Assembly: GCF_014655715.1 (NCBI RefSeq)
Contig: NZ_BNBM01000001.1
Coordinates: 1,118,742 to 1,182,741 of the forward strand
Reading direction: 5' to 3'
Source of the DNA: Streptomyces lanatus
GTDB taxonomy: Bacteria; Actinomycetota; Actinomycetes; Streptomycetales; Streptomycetaceae
Length of the DNA: 64,000 bases
Part shown: positions 18,083-26,261 of the stretch, in pieces
Numbering within the stretch: the first letter of the stretch is position 1
How the letters are laid out: the number at the start of each line of letters is the position of its first letter
Translations under genes and position numbers: made by a program
Notes under the pieces: generated by a model
What the model saw: the letters and a program-made list of their open reading frames with translations, nothing else
Database searches by the model: none
What the model was told of the DNA's origin: nothing

Positions 18083-19546
18083 CTACTGGTGCTTGTAGTG
18101 CTTGATCGACGTGTCTTTCGCGGTCTCGTCGGCGAAAGCCTGGATCTTCTTGATGGTCTCGGCCGGGGTGAGACGTCCGGCCATCATCTCGCCGAGACAG
18201 GACACACCGATCTTCTCCTTCTGCAGCTGCACGTACCAGTCCTGCATCCGCGGGTTCACCACGTTCTGGCCGGCCTTCTCCAGCGCCGCCACACCGGACT
18301 TGAGGCCCGGGGTGAGGGTGATGCCGTCGGTGCCGCCGTTGTAGGCGGTGAGCGACTTGACCTTGCTGGTGAAGTTCTTGGAGCTGGCCTCGCTCAGCAT
18401 GATGCGCAGCTGCTCCATGCCGCCCGCGGTGTTCTTCGCCTTGGCCGGGACGATGAAGGGCTCACCGCCGGAGGCCCAGATCGTGCCGAAGGGCATCTTG
18501 TCGGAGCTGTCGATGCCCGTCGGCGCGGAGACGGCGAGGTCGAAGTCGGCCGGGATGACCTTCGCCGACTCGTTCTCCACCCAGGAGCCGTTCGGGATGA
18601 ACAGCGCCTTGCCCTGGGCCCAGGCGGTCTGCGACTGGATGTGGTCCAGGCCCGGGGTGCCCTTGAGGACGTAGCCCTTCTTGTAGAGCTCGTAGTAGGC
18701 CTCGAGGCAGGCCTTGACCGCCGGGTGCTTCCAGGCGTTCGGCTCCAGGTTGTCGATGGCGTCGAGGACCTCGACACCGCCGACCTTGCCGATCATCGGG
18801 TAGAGCGAGAAGGGCAGGTAGTACGGGTACTTGCCGGCGTACGTCCAGGCGGCCATGCCCTTCTTCTTGGCCTTCTCGCACACGGCGAGCATCTCGTCCC
18901 AGGTCTCGGGGTACGTGGCGTCGAGCGAGTCCAGGGCCTTCTGCGAGTACCAGACGCCGTACACCGTGTAGGCGTAGTACATGATCCAGACCGGGTCGCC
19001 CTCCAGCTGGCCCATCTCCACGATGCCGGGGCGCAGGGTGTCGCGGACCTTCTTGTTCGGGTCGTCGTACGACGGGGCGTCGAGCAGCGGGGTGAGGTCG
19101 GCGAGCTGCTGCTTGCTGGAGAGGATGCCCATGTCCATCTGCTCGGCACCGGAGTTGTCGACCAGATCGGGCGGGGTGCCCTGGTTGAAGCGGGGCTGGA
19201 GGGTGGACTGGATCTTCTGGGTGGCGGAGAACTTCACCTTGACGTCGGGGAAGCTCTTCTCATAGATCTTCACGGCGTCCTCGGCGTATTCCTTGCCGAA
19301 GCCGCCGTCGAACAGCACGAACTCCATCTGCGCGGTGTCATTGACGCCGAGCGGGTTCTTCGCGGTCTTCTTGCCTTCCTTGGCCTTGTCCCCGTTGTCG
19401 CTCCCGCCGCCGCTGGCACAGGCGGAGAGGAAGCTCATCGTGGGGACGGAGATCAGGCCGAGCGCGGCGGACCGCTTGATCAGATCGCGGCGTCCGACGC
19501 GCGCGGAGCCGTTGTTCTCGGGATTCTGGGCCGGAGTGGATCCCAT
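18083..19546 (-). CDS. ngcE: Extracellular sugar-binding lipoprotein (NgcE-type)
   Basis: A 487-residue CUT1 solute-binding lipoprotein. The N-terminus has a twin-arginine motif (GRRDLIKRSAALG) and a lipobox (SFLSAC), so it is probably folded before export by Tat and then lipid-anchored. The ATG at 19546 has GAGGA seven bases upstream; a TTG two codons earlier lacks that spacing. It heads the ngcEFG operon, and a near-consensus DasR-type palindrome lies about 110 bases upstream, which fits aminosugar control. Substrate assignment rests on gene order and the operator, not on identified binding residues. Confidence 0.87.
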   Translation of the reverse strand: MGSTPAQNPENNGSARVGRRDLIKRSAALGLISVPTMSFLSACASGGGSDNGDKAKEGKKTAKNPLGVNDTAQMEFVLFDGGFGKEYAEDAVKIYEKSFPDVKVKFSATQKIQSTLQPRFNQGTPPDLVDNSGAEQMDMGILSSKQQLADLTPLLDAPSYDDPNKKVRDTLRPGIVEMGQLEGDPVWIMYYAYTVYGVWYSQKALDSLDATYPETWDEMLAVCEKAKKKGMAAWTYAGKYPYYLPFSLYPMIGKVGGVEVLDAIDNLEPNAWKHPAVKACLEAYYELYKKGYVLKGTPGLDHIQSQTAWAQGKALFIPNGSWVENESAKVIPADFDLAVSAPTGIDSSDKMPFGTIWASGGEPFIVPAKAKNTAGGMEQLRIMLSEASSKNFTSKVKSLTAYNGGTDGITLTPGLKSGVAALEKAGQNVVNPRMQDWYVQLQKEKIGVSCLGEMMAGRLTPAETIKKIQAFADETAKDTSIKHYKHQ

Positions 19547-19656
19547 GCTCAAGTCCTCGCCTTCTCCAGGACTCAGGCGGTGAACCGGATCCTCCCCGGC
19601 ACCGCGGTCGGGTCAAGCTGGGTTGTGCAGGAAGTGCGGAATCATGTGAAGTGCCG

Positions 19657-19672
19657 ACAGGTATAGTCCACT
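19657..19672. promoter_or_regulatory. Candidate DasR (dre) operator upstream of ngcE
   Basis: ACAGGTATAGTCCACT matches 13 of 16 positions of the dre consensus ACTGGTCTAGACCACT that I recall for the GlcNAc-responsive GntR regulator DasR. It lies 111-126 bases upstream of the ngcE start, the expected promoter-proximal location. Binding has not been shown here. Confidence 0.6.
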
Positions 19673-19862
19673 TCCCGCCAGCGGAGCAAGATCGAATGCA
19701 AGGTTGGCCGGTGGTCTTTTCCGAGTTGAGACCTCACGGAAATATGAGCGGCCTGTGCGAGGCTTGCCCGAAAAATCCGCGACATAAGCCCCGAATGCCA
19801 CACCCAACACCCTTGACAATACTTGGCACTTGAGCCACAACTGATCCTTGCGCAGCGAAGTT

Positions 19863-19874
19863 GACAACGTTGTC
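19863..19874. promoter_or_regulatory. Perfect palindromic operator upstream of GH92 gene 1 (LacI-type)
   Basis: GACAACGTTGTC is a perfect 12-bp palindrome with the central CG typical of LacI-family operators. It ends 25 bases before the start codon of the first GH92 gene, inside the 353-base gap shared with ngcE. The same 12-mer occurs upstream of the second GH92 gene at 37185-37196. No LacI gene is in the window. Apart from this and the dre site I see no other feature in the gap. Confidence 0.65.
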
Positions 19875-19899
19875 CCGTGCGCAGGGAGGGTACCGGCTT

Positions 19900-22800
19900 A
19901 TGCAGCAGAGAGCTCGGCACAGATGGGGTACGGCGGTCGTGTCGGCGGCCGCCTTTGTTTTGGCCGTGGGCTCGCAGGGCGCGGCGGTCGCCCTGCCCGA
20001 CGCCCCCGCGGCAGCGGACCGGGAGTTCGCCTCCTCCTTCGAGGCGGGCGACCCGGCACCCGACTGGCTCAACACCGTCGACACCGCCCCGGACGGCACC
20101 AAGCGCGCCTCGGGTGTGGACGGCGGCTACAGCAGCGGCATCCCGGGCAATGTGACGGACCATGTCACGGACGTACGGGCGAGCGGGGAGAACACCGGCG
20201 GCGGCGAGGTGAAGGAGAACCTCGTCGACGGGGAGCCCAGCAGCAAATGGCTGGTCTTCGCCCCCACCGGATGGGTGGAGTTCGACCTGGACGAACCGGT
20301 AAAAATCGCTAAGTACGCGCTCACTTCGGCCAATGACTTCGCCGAGCGCGACCCCCAGGACTGGACCCTCCAGGGCTCCTCGGACGGCAAGGACTGGAAG
20401 ACGGTCGACACCCGCTCGGGTGAGACCTTCGCCGAGCGGTTCCAGACGAAGACGTACGACCTCGCGGAACCGGCCGAGTACCAGCACTTCCGCCTGGAGG
20501 TCACCAAGAACAACGGCGCCGACATCCTGCAACTCTCCGACGTCCAGTTCTCCACGGGCGGCAGCGAGGGCCCGATACCGCAGGACATGCTCTCCCTGGT
20601 CGACCGCGGCCCCAGCGGCTCGCCCACCGCGAAGGCGGGCGCCGGCTTCACCGGCAAGCGGGCACTGCGCTACGCCGGGCGGCACACGGCGGACGGACGG
20701 GCGTACTCGTACAACAAGGTGTACGACGTCGATGTCGCCGTCGGCCGCGACACCCGCCTCTCCTACCGGATCTTCCCGTCGATGGCCGACGGCGACCGCG
20801 ACTACGACGCCACGAACGTCTCCGTCGACCTCGCCTTCACCGACGGCACCCACCTCAGCGACCTCGGCGCCACCGACCAGCACGGCTTCCCGCTGTCGCC
20901 GCGCGGACAGGGCGACGCCAAGGTGCTGTACGTCAACCAGTGGAACAACGTCGCCTCGCGGATCGGGTCGGTCGCGGCCGGCAAGACCGTCGACCGGATT
21001 CTCGTGGCGTACGACTCCCCGAAGGGCCCGGCGAAGTTCCGGGGCTGGCTGGACGACATCGCGCTGAAGTCCGTGGCGCCCGAGAAGCCGAAGGCGCACC
21101 TGTCCGACTACGCGCTCACCACCCGAGGCACCCTCTCCAGTGGCGGTTTCTCGCGCGGCAACAACTTCCCGGCGACGGCCGTGCCGCACGGCTTCAACTT
21201 CTGGACGCCGGTGACGAACGCGGGCTCGCTGAGCTGGCTGTACGACTACGCCCGCGCGAACAACGACGACAACCTGCCGACGATCCAGGCGTTCAGCGCC
21301 AGCCATGAGCCCAGCCCCTGGATGGGTGACCGGCAGACCTTCCAGGTGATGCCGTCGGCCGCGTCCGGCACCCCGGACACCGGGCGCGAGGCGCGCGAGC
21401 TGGCCTTCCGGCACGAGAACGAGACCGCGCGGCCGTACTACTACGGGGTGCGGTTCGAGAACGGCCTGAAGGCCGAGATGGCGCCCACAGACCACGCGGC
21501 GGTGCTGCGCTTCAGCTACCCGGGTGACGACGCGAGCGTCGTCTTCGACAATGTGACGGACCAGGCGGGGCTCACGCTCGACAAGGAGAGCGGGACCTTC
21601 ACCGGCTACTCGGACGTGAAGTCCGGCCTGTCGACCGGGGCGACCCGGCTCTTCATCTACGGCGAGTTCGACAAGCCCGTGACCGACGGGGCCTCCAGCG
21701 GGGTGAAGGGGCATCTGCGCTTCGACGCCGGCGACGACCGGACCGTCACGCTCCGCCTCGCCACCTCCCTCATCAGCGTCGACCAGGCCAAGGACAACCT
21801 CCGCCAGGAAGTCGACGGCGCCTCCTTCGACACGGTGAAGTCACGCGCTCAGCGCCAGTGGGACAAGATCCTCGGCAAGGTCGAGGTGGAGGGCGCGACA
21901 CAGGACCAGCTGACCACGCTGTACTCCAGCCTGTACCGGCTGTACCTGTACCCCAACTCCGGCTTCGAGAAGGTCGGTTCGAAGTACCAGTACGCGTCGC
22001 CGTTCTCGCCGATGCCGAACCCGGACACCCCGACGCACACCGGCGCGAAGATCGTCGACGGCAAGGTGTACGTCAACAACGGCTTCTGGGACACGTACCG
22101 GACCACCTGGCCGGCCTACTCGCTCCTCACGCCGAGCCAGGCGGGCGAGATGGTCGACGGCTTCGTCCAGCAGTACAAGGACGGCGGCTGGACCTCCCGC
22201 TGGTCCTCCCCCGGCTATGCCGACCTGATGACCGGCACCTCATCGGACGTCGCCTTCGCGGACGCCTACGTCAAGGGCGTCGACTTCGACGCGAAGTCGG
22301 CGTACGACGCGGCCGTGAAGAACGCGACCGTCGTCCCCCCGTCGTCCGGCGTGGGCCGCAAGGGCATGGAGACCTCGCCCTTCCTCGGCTACACCAGCAC
22401 CGAGACGCACGAGGGCCTGTCGTGGGCGCTGGAGGGCTACCTCAACGACTACGGCATCGCGAAGATGAGCCAGGCGCTCTACAAGAAGACCGGCGACAAG
22501 CGCTACAAGGAGGAGTCGGCGTACTTCCTGAACCGCGCCCAGGACTATGTGAATCTCTTCGATGAGAAAGCCGGCTTCTTCCAGGGCCGCGACGCAAAGG
22601 GCGACTGGCGCGTCGAGTCCTCGAAGTACGACCCGCGCGTGTGGGGCTACGACTACACCGAGACCAATGGGTGGGGGTACGCCTTCACGGCGCCCCAGGA
22701 CAGCCGGGGCCTCGCCAACCTCTACGGCGGCCGGAGCGGGCTCGGGGACAAGCTGGACGAGTACTTCGCCACCCCGGAGACGGCCTCCCCCGACTTCGTC

Positions 22801-23700
22801 GGCTCCTACGGCGGCGTCATCCATGAGATGACGGAGGCACGGGACGTCCGGATGGGCATGTACGGCCACTCCAACCAGGTCGCCCATCACGCGAACTACA
22901 TGTACAACGCAGCCGGTCAGCCCTGGAAGACGCAGAAGAACGTCCGTGAGGTGCTGTCGCGGCTGTACGTCGGCAGCGAGATCGGACAGGGCTACCACGG
23001 CGACGAGGACAACGGCGAGCAGTCGGCCTGGTACCTGTTCTCCTCCCTCGGCTTCTATCCGCTGGTGATGGGCAGCGGCGAGTACGCCATCGGCTCGCCC
23101 CTGTTCACCAAGGCGACCATCCATCTGGAGAACGGCCGCGAGCTGGTCGTCAAGGCGCCGAAGAACAGCGCCCGCAATGTGTACGTCCAGGGCCTGAAGG
23201 TCAACGGCGTCTCCTGGAAGTCGACTTCACTCCCCCACTCGCTGATCGCGAAGGGCGGGGTCCTGGAGTTCGACATGGGCTCGAAGCCGTCGTCCTGGGG
23301 CACCGGCAAGAACGCCGCGCCCGTGTCCATCACCCAGGACGACAAGGTGCCGACGCCTCGGACGGACGTGCTGAAGGGCGACGGCGCGCTGTTCGACAAC
23401 ACCTCGGCGACGGAGGCGGCTGTCACCTCGGTGGACCTGCCGGTGTCCGAGGGCGCCAAGGCCGTGCAGTACACGCTGACGTCACCGGCCGACCGCACAA
23501 AGGCGCCGACCGGCTGGAAGCTCCAGGCGTCGAAGGACGACGGGGCGACCTGGCGGACTCTGGACGCGCGCTCCGGGCAGTCCTTCGCATGGGACCGCCA
23601 GACACGGGCGTTCTCCGTGGGGTCACCGGGTACGTACGGGAAGTACCGCCTGGTGTTCGACGGCGAGGCGGTGGTTTCGGAGGTCGAACTGCTCGGCTGA
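19900..23700 (+). CDS. Secreted GH92 alpha-mannosidase with F5/8-type (CBM32-like) domains
   Basis: A 1266-residue secreted exo-alpha-mannosidase-type enzyme. The signal peptide covers about residues 1-33 (TAVVSAAAFVLAVGS core). A discoidin/F5/8C-like carbohydrate-binding domain follows at about 65-195 (VEFDLDEPVKIAKYALTSAN). The GH92 catalytic region covers about 380-1080 (WTPVTNAGS, FWDTYRTTWP, MGMYGHSNQVAHH, EDNGEQSAWYLFSSLGFYP), and a second F5/8C-like domain ends the protein. GH92 enzymes are Ca-dependent inverting mannosidases acting on fungal or host mannans. The ATG at 19900 has GGGAGGG upstream; an upstream TTG frame runs through the operator. GH67 follows 19 bases later. Confidence 0.92.
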   Translation: MQQRARHRWGTAVVSAAAFVLAVGSQGAAVALPDAPAAADREFASSFEAGDPAPDWLNTVDTAPDGTKRASGVDGGYSSGIPGNVTDHVTDVRASGENTGGGEVKENLVDGEPSSKWLVFAPTGWVEFDLDEPVKIAKYALTSANDFAERDPQDWTLQGSSDGKDWKTVDTRSGETFAERFQTKTYDLAEPAEYQHFRLEVTKNNGADILQLSDVQFSTGGSEGPIPQDMLSLVDRGPSGSPTAKAGAGFTGKRALRYAGRHTADGRAYSYNKVYDVDVAVGRDTRLSYRIFPSMADGDRDYDATNVSVDLAFTDGTHLSDLGATDQHGFPLSPRGQGDAKVLYVNQWNNVASRIGSVAAGKTVDRILVAYDSPKGPAKFRGWLDDIALKSVAPEKPKAHLSDYALTTRGTLSSGGFSRGNNFPATAVPHGFNFWTPVTNAGSLSWLYDYARANNDDNLPTIQAFSASHEPSPWMGDRQTFQVMPSAASGTPDTGREARELAFRHENETARPYYYGVRFENGLKAEMAPTDHAAVLRFSYPGDDASVVFDNVTDQAGLTLDKESGTFTGYSDVKSGLSTGATRLFIYGEFDKPVTDGASSGVKGHLRFDAGDDRTVTLRLATSLISVDQAKDNLRQEVDGASFDTVKSRAQRQWDKILGKVEVEGATQDQLTTLYSSLYRLYLYPNSGFEKVGSKYQYASPFSPMPNPDTPTHTGAKIVDGKVYVNNGFWDTYRTTWPAYSLLTPSQAGEMVDGFVQQYKDGGWTSRWSSPGYADLMTGTSSDVAFADAYVKGVDFDAKSAYDAAVKNATVVPPSSGVGRKGMETSPFLGYTSTETHEGLSWALEGYLNDYGIAKMSQALYKKTGDKRYKEESAYFLNRAQDYVNLFDEKAGFFQGRDAKGDWRVESSKYDPRVWGYDYTETNGWGYAFTAPQDSRGLANLYGGRSGLGDKLDEYFATPETASPDFVGSYGGVIHEMTEARDVRMGMYGHSNQVAHHANYMYNAAGQPWKTQKNVREVLSRLYVGSEIGQGYHGDEDNGEQSAWYLFSSLGFYPLVMGSGEYAIGSPLFTKATIHLENGRELVVKAPKNSARNVYVQGLKVNGVSWKSTSLPHSLIAKGGVLEFDMGSKPSSWGTGKNAAPVSITQDDKVPTPRTDVLKGDGALFDNTSATEAAVTSVDLPVSEGAKAVQYTLTSPADRTKAPTGWKLQASKDDGATWRTLDARSGQSFAWDRQTRAFSVGSPGTYGKYRLVFDGEAVVSEVELLG

Positions 23701-23719
23701 ACAAGGGAGTTGGGGTCTC

Positions 23720-25663
23720 ATGCAGGGTGTCGATCCGGCTTGGCTGCCGGACAGGGCGTTCCGGCCGATCGGCACCCGGCGGACCTTGATCCGTGGCACG
23801 GGTCCACTGGTGGACACCGTGCACGGCGAAGTGGCAAGAGCCTGTGAGCAGTTCGGGGGCCGCGTCGAGCGCGACGCGGCCCCCGAGCCGTTCGACCTCG
23901 TACTGGAGCTGACCGGCGACGACTCCTCGGAGGCCTTCACCTACGAGCGGGAGGGCGGTCGTACGACGGTGACGGCGTCCGGCGGACCCGGCCTGCTGTA
24001 CGGCCTCTTCCACGTCGTACGGCTCGGAGAGGCGGCGTTCCAGGGCTCGCACGGGCGTGTGGAGCACCGGCCCGAGCTTGCGCTGCGCATGCTCGACCAC
24101 TGGGACAACGTGGCCGTGCACCCGGTGATGGGGCAGGTGGAGCGCGGATACGCCGGCGGATCGCTGTTCTGGTCGGACGGCCGGGCGCGCGGCGACATGG
24201 ACCGGATCCGGGCGTACGGCAGGCTGCTCGCCGCCTGTGGGATCAATGCCGTGGCCGTGAACAACGTCAATGTGCACGAGGCCGAGGCCCACCTGCTGAC
24301 CGACCGGATCGGTGAGGTCGCCGACATCGCAAGGGAGTTGCGGCCGTACGGCATCCGGGTCCATCTGTCGGTGACCTTCGCGGCGCCCATGGTCCTTGGC
24401 GGGCTGGCGACGGCCGATCCGCTGGACGAGGGCGTGCGCGGCTGGTGGGCGGAGACGACCTCACGCGTGTACGAGGCCATCCCCGACTTCGGCGGGTATG
24501 TCGTCAAGGCCGACTCCGAGGGACAGCCGGGGCCGTTCGCGTACGGCCGGAGTCACGCGGACGGCGCGAACGTGCTGGCCGCGGCGCTGGAGCCGTTCGA
24601 TGGCACGGTGCATTGGCGGGCGTTCGTGTACGACCATCGCCAGGACTGGCGGGACCGGACGACGGACCGGGCGCGGGCCGCGTACGACCATTTCGTGCCG
24701 CTGGACGGGCAGTTCGCGGCCAATGCCGTGCTCCAGGTGAAGCACGGGCCCATGGACTTCCAGGTACGGGAGCCGGTCTCGCCGCTCATCGGTGCCATGC
24801 CGCGCACCCGGCTCGCGGTGGAGATGCAGGCCACGCAGGAGTACACCGGGCAGCAGCGGCACGTGTGCTGGCTGGGACCGATGTGGAGCGAGGTGCTGCG
24901 GTTCCGGCCGGAAGAGGGCGCGTCCGTGGGGCAGTTGGCGCGTGGCGGGCTCGTCGCCGTGTCGAACGTCGGCGACGACCCGTTCTGGACCGGGCATCCG
25001 CTGGCCCAGGCGAACCTGTACACCTTCGGGCGGCTCGCCTGGCAGCCGGACGCGGTTCCGGGGCGCATCCTCGACGAATGGATCGGGCTCACCTTCGAGG
25101 CCGACGCGGCGGCCGGGGTGCGCGTGGTGCTCGACGGTTCATGGCGGACGTACGAGAAGTACACGGCACCGCTCGGGGTCGGCTGGATGGTGCAGCCCGG
25201 CCACCACTACGGGCCGAGCGTGGACGGCTACGAGTACAGCCCCTGGGGCACCTACCACTTCGCCGACCGCGACGGCATCGGCGTCGACCGGACCGTGGCG
25301 ACCGGCACCGGATACGCCGGCCAGTACGCCAAGCCATGGTCCGAGGTGTATGAATCACCCACCTCCTGCCCCGACGAGCTGCTGCTGTTCTTCCACCACG
25401 TGTTGTACGACCACGTCCTCCACAGCGGGAAGACGGTGATCCAGCACATGTACGACACGCACTTCGAGGGCGTGGAGGAGGTGGAGGCGGCTCAGCGGGT
25501 GTGGCAGGGGCTGGCGGGCCTCGTGGCCCCGGCGCGCCACGCGCGGGTCGCCGAGCGCTACGAGGAGCAGCTCCGCAGTGCCCGCGAATGGCGCGATCAG
25601 ATCAACAGCTACTTTCTGCGCAAGTCGGGTGTGGCCGACGCACATGGGCGCCGCATCCACTGA
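23720..25663 (+). CDS. aguA: GH67 alpha-glucuronidase
   Basis: A 647-residue cytoplasmic GH67 enzyme that removes (4-O-methyl-)glucuronic acid from the non-reducing end of short xylo-oligosaccharides. It has no signal peptide, matching the family's action on imported aldouronic acids. The N-terminal hydrolase-like domain contains SGGPGLLYGLFHVVRL. The barrel region includes RMLDHWDNVAVHPVMGQVERG, GINAVAVNNVNV and GYVVKADSEGQPGPF, with a catalytic carboxylate cluster near 24500-24900 (KHGPMDFQVREP). It is cotranscribed with GH92 gene 1, 19 bases upstream, an odd pairing of mannan and glucuronoxylan enzymes in one transcript. Confidence 0.92.
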   Translation: MQGVDPAWLPDRAFRPIGTRRTLIRGTGPLVDTVHGEVARACEQFGGRVERDAAPEPFDLVLELTGDDSSEAFTYEREGGRTTVTASGGPGLLYGLFHVVRLGEAAFQGSHGRVEHRPELALRMLDHWDNVAVHPVMGQVERGYAGGSLFWSDGRARGDMDRIRAYGRLLAACGINAVAVNNVNVHEAEAHLLTDRIGEVADIARELRPYGIRVHLSVTFAAPMVLGGLATADPLDEGVRGWWAETTSRVYEAIPDFGGYVVKADSEGQPGPFAYGRSHADGANVLAAALEPFDGTVHWRAFVYDHRQDWRDRTTDRARAAYDHFVPLDGQFAANAVLQVKHGPMDFQVREPVSPLIGAMPRTRLAVEMQATQEYTGQQRHVCWLGPMWSEVLRFRPEEGASVGQLARGGLVAVSNVGDDPFWTGHPLAQANLYTFGRLAWQPDAVPGRILDEWIGLTFEADAAAGVRVVLDGSWRTYEKYTAPLGVGWMVQPGHHYGPSVDGYEYSPWGTYHFADRDGIGVDRTVATGTGYAGQYAKPWSEVYESPTSCPDELLLFFHHVLYDHVLHSGKTVIQHMYDTHFEGVEEVEAAQRVWQGLAGLVAPARHARVAERYEEQLRSAREWRDQINSYFLRKSGVADAHGRRIH

Positions 25664-25682
25664 AGCTCGCAGCCACGGGGCC

Positions 25683-26261
25683 TCACGGGGTCCACGTAGG
25701 TTGCGGTACGGCTCCGTCCTGCCAGCGGTAGAGGTCGCGCAGCAGGGAAATCTCGGCGCCGTGATGGATCAGTTCCCTGTTGACGTGCAGGACCCTGTTC
25801 TCCATGGGAAACCGCTCGGGACCCACCGTGGGCGGATTCTCCAGGTCGGCGTCCGAGAGTGCGCGGACCCCCGCGTTCCATGTCCCATACATCTCATCGA
25901 GCTGTTTCAGCGCCTCGTCAGCCGTCCCCGCGTAGGCGAATGTCTCGGAGTCGACGTCCTGGCCGCCGAAGTACCATCCGACCCGATAGCCCAGGCACGA
26001 GACGATGATGTGCGCCAGCCGCCAGGCAACCGTGGTCACGGGTGCCGGCGCCGGCACCGTGTCGGGGGACGCGGAGTCCATCGTCCACTCCCCCGAACCT
26101 GCCGACATCGGTGCGCCCGACATGCCACGTGGGCGGATGCTCCAGCAGCCGGGCACCGGCTCCCAGAAGTACTCCTCATCGGTAAGACCCTCCAGCCGCG
26201 GCCGCAGGTTCTTGCGCCAGTACCAGTCCAACTGCTCCGCGAGCCGCTCGCTTCTTGTCAT
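25683..26261 (-). CDS. DinB-superfamily protein
   Basis: A 192-residue four-helix-bundle protein of the DinB/YfiT group. Typical features are an N-terminal helix (LAEQLDWYWRKNL), WSIRP, the first metal-ligand histidine in WRLAHII, and HHGAEISLLRDLY with the second His pair. Actinobacterial members are often mycothiol- or metal-dependent transferases, though many have no known substrate. The ATG overlaps the stop of the beta-galactosidase gene (ATGA, 26258-26261), so it is the last coupled gene of a four-gene chain. It is convergent with GH67. Confidence 0.85.
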   Translation of the reverse strand: MTRSERLAEQLDWYWRKNLRPRLEGLTDEEYFWEPVPGCWSIRPRGMSGAPMSAGSGEWTMDSASPDTVPAPAPVTTVAWRLAHIIVSCLGYRVGWYFGGQDVDSETFAYAGTADEALKQLDEMYGTWNAGVRALSDADLENPPTVGPERFPMENRVLHVNRELIHHGAEISLLRDLYRWQDGAVPQPTWTP

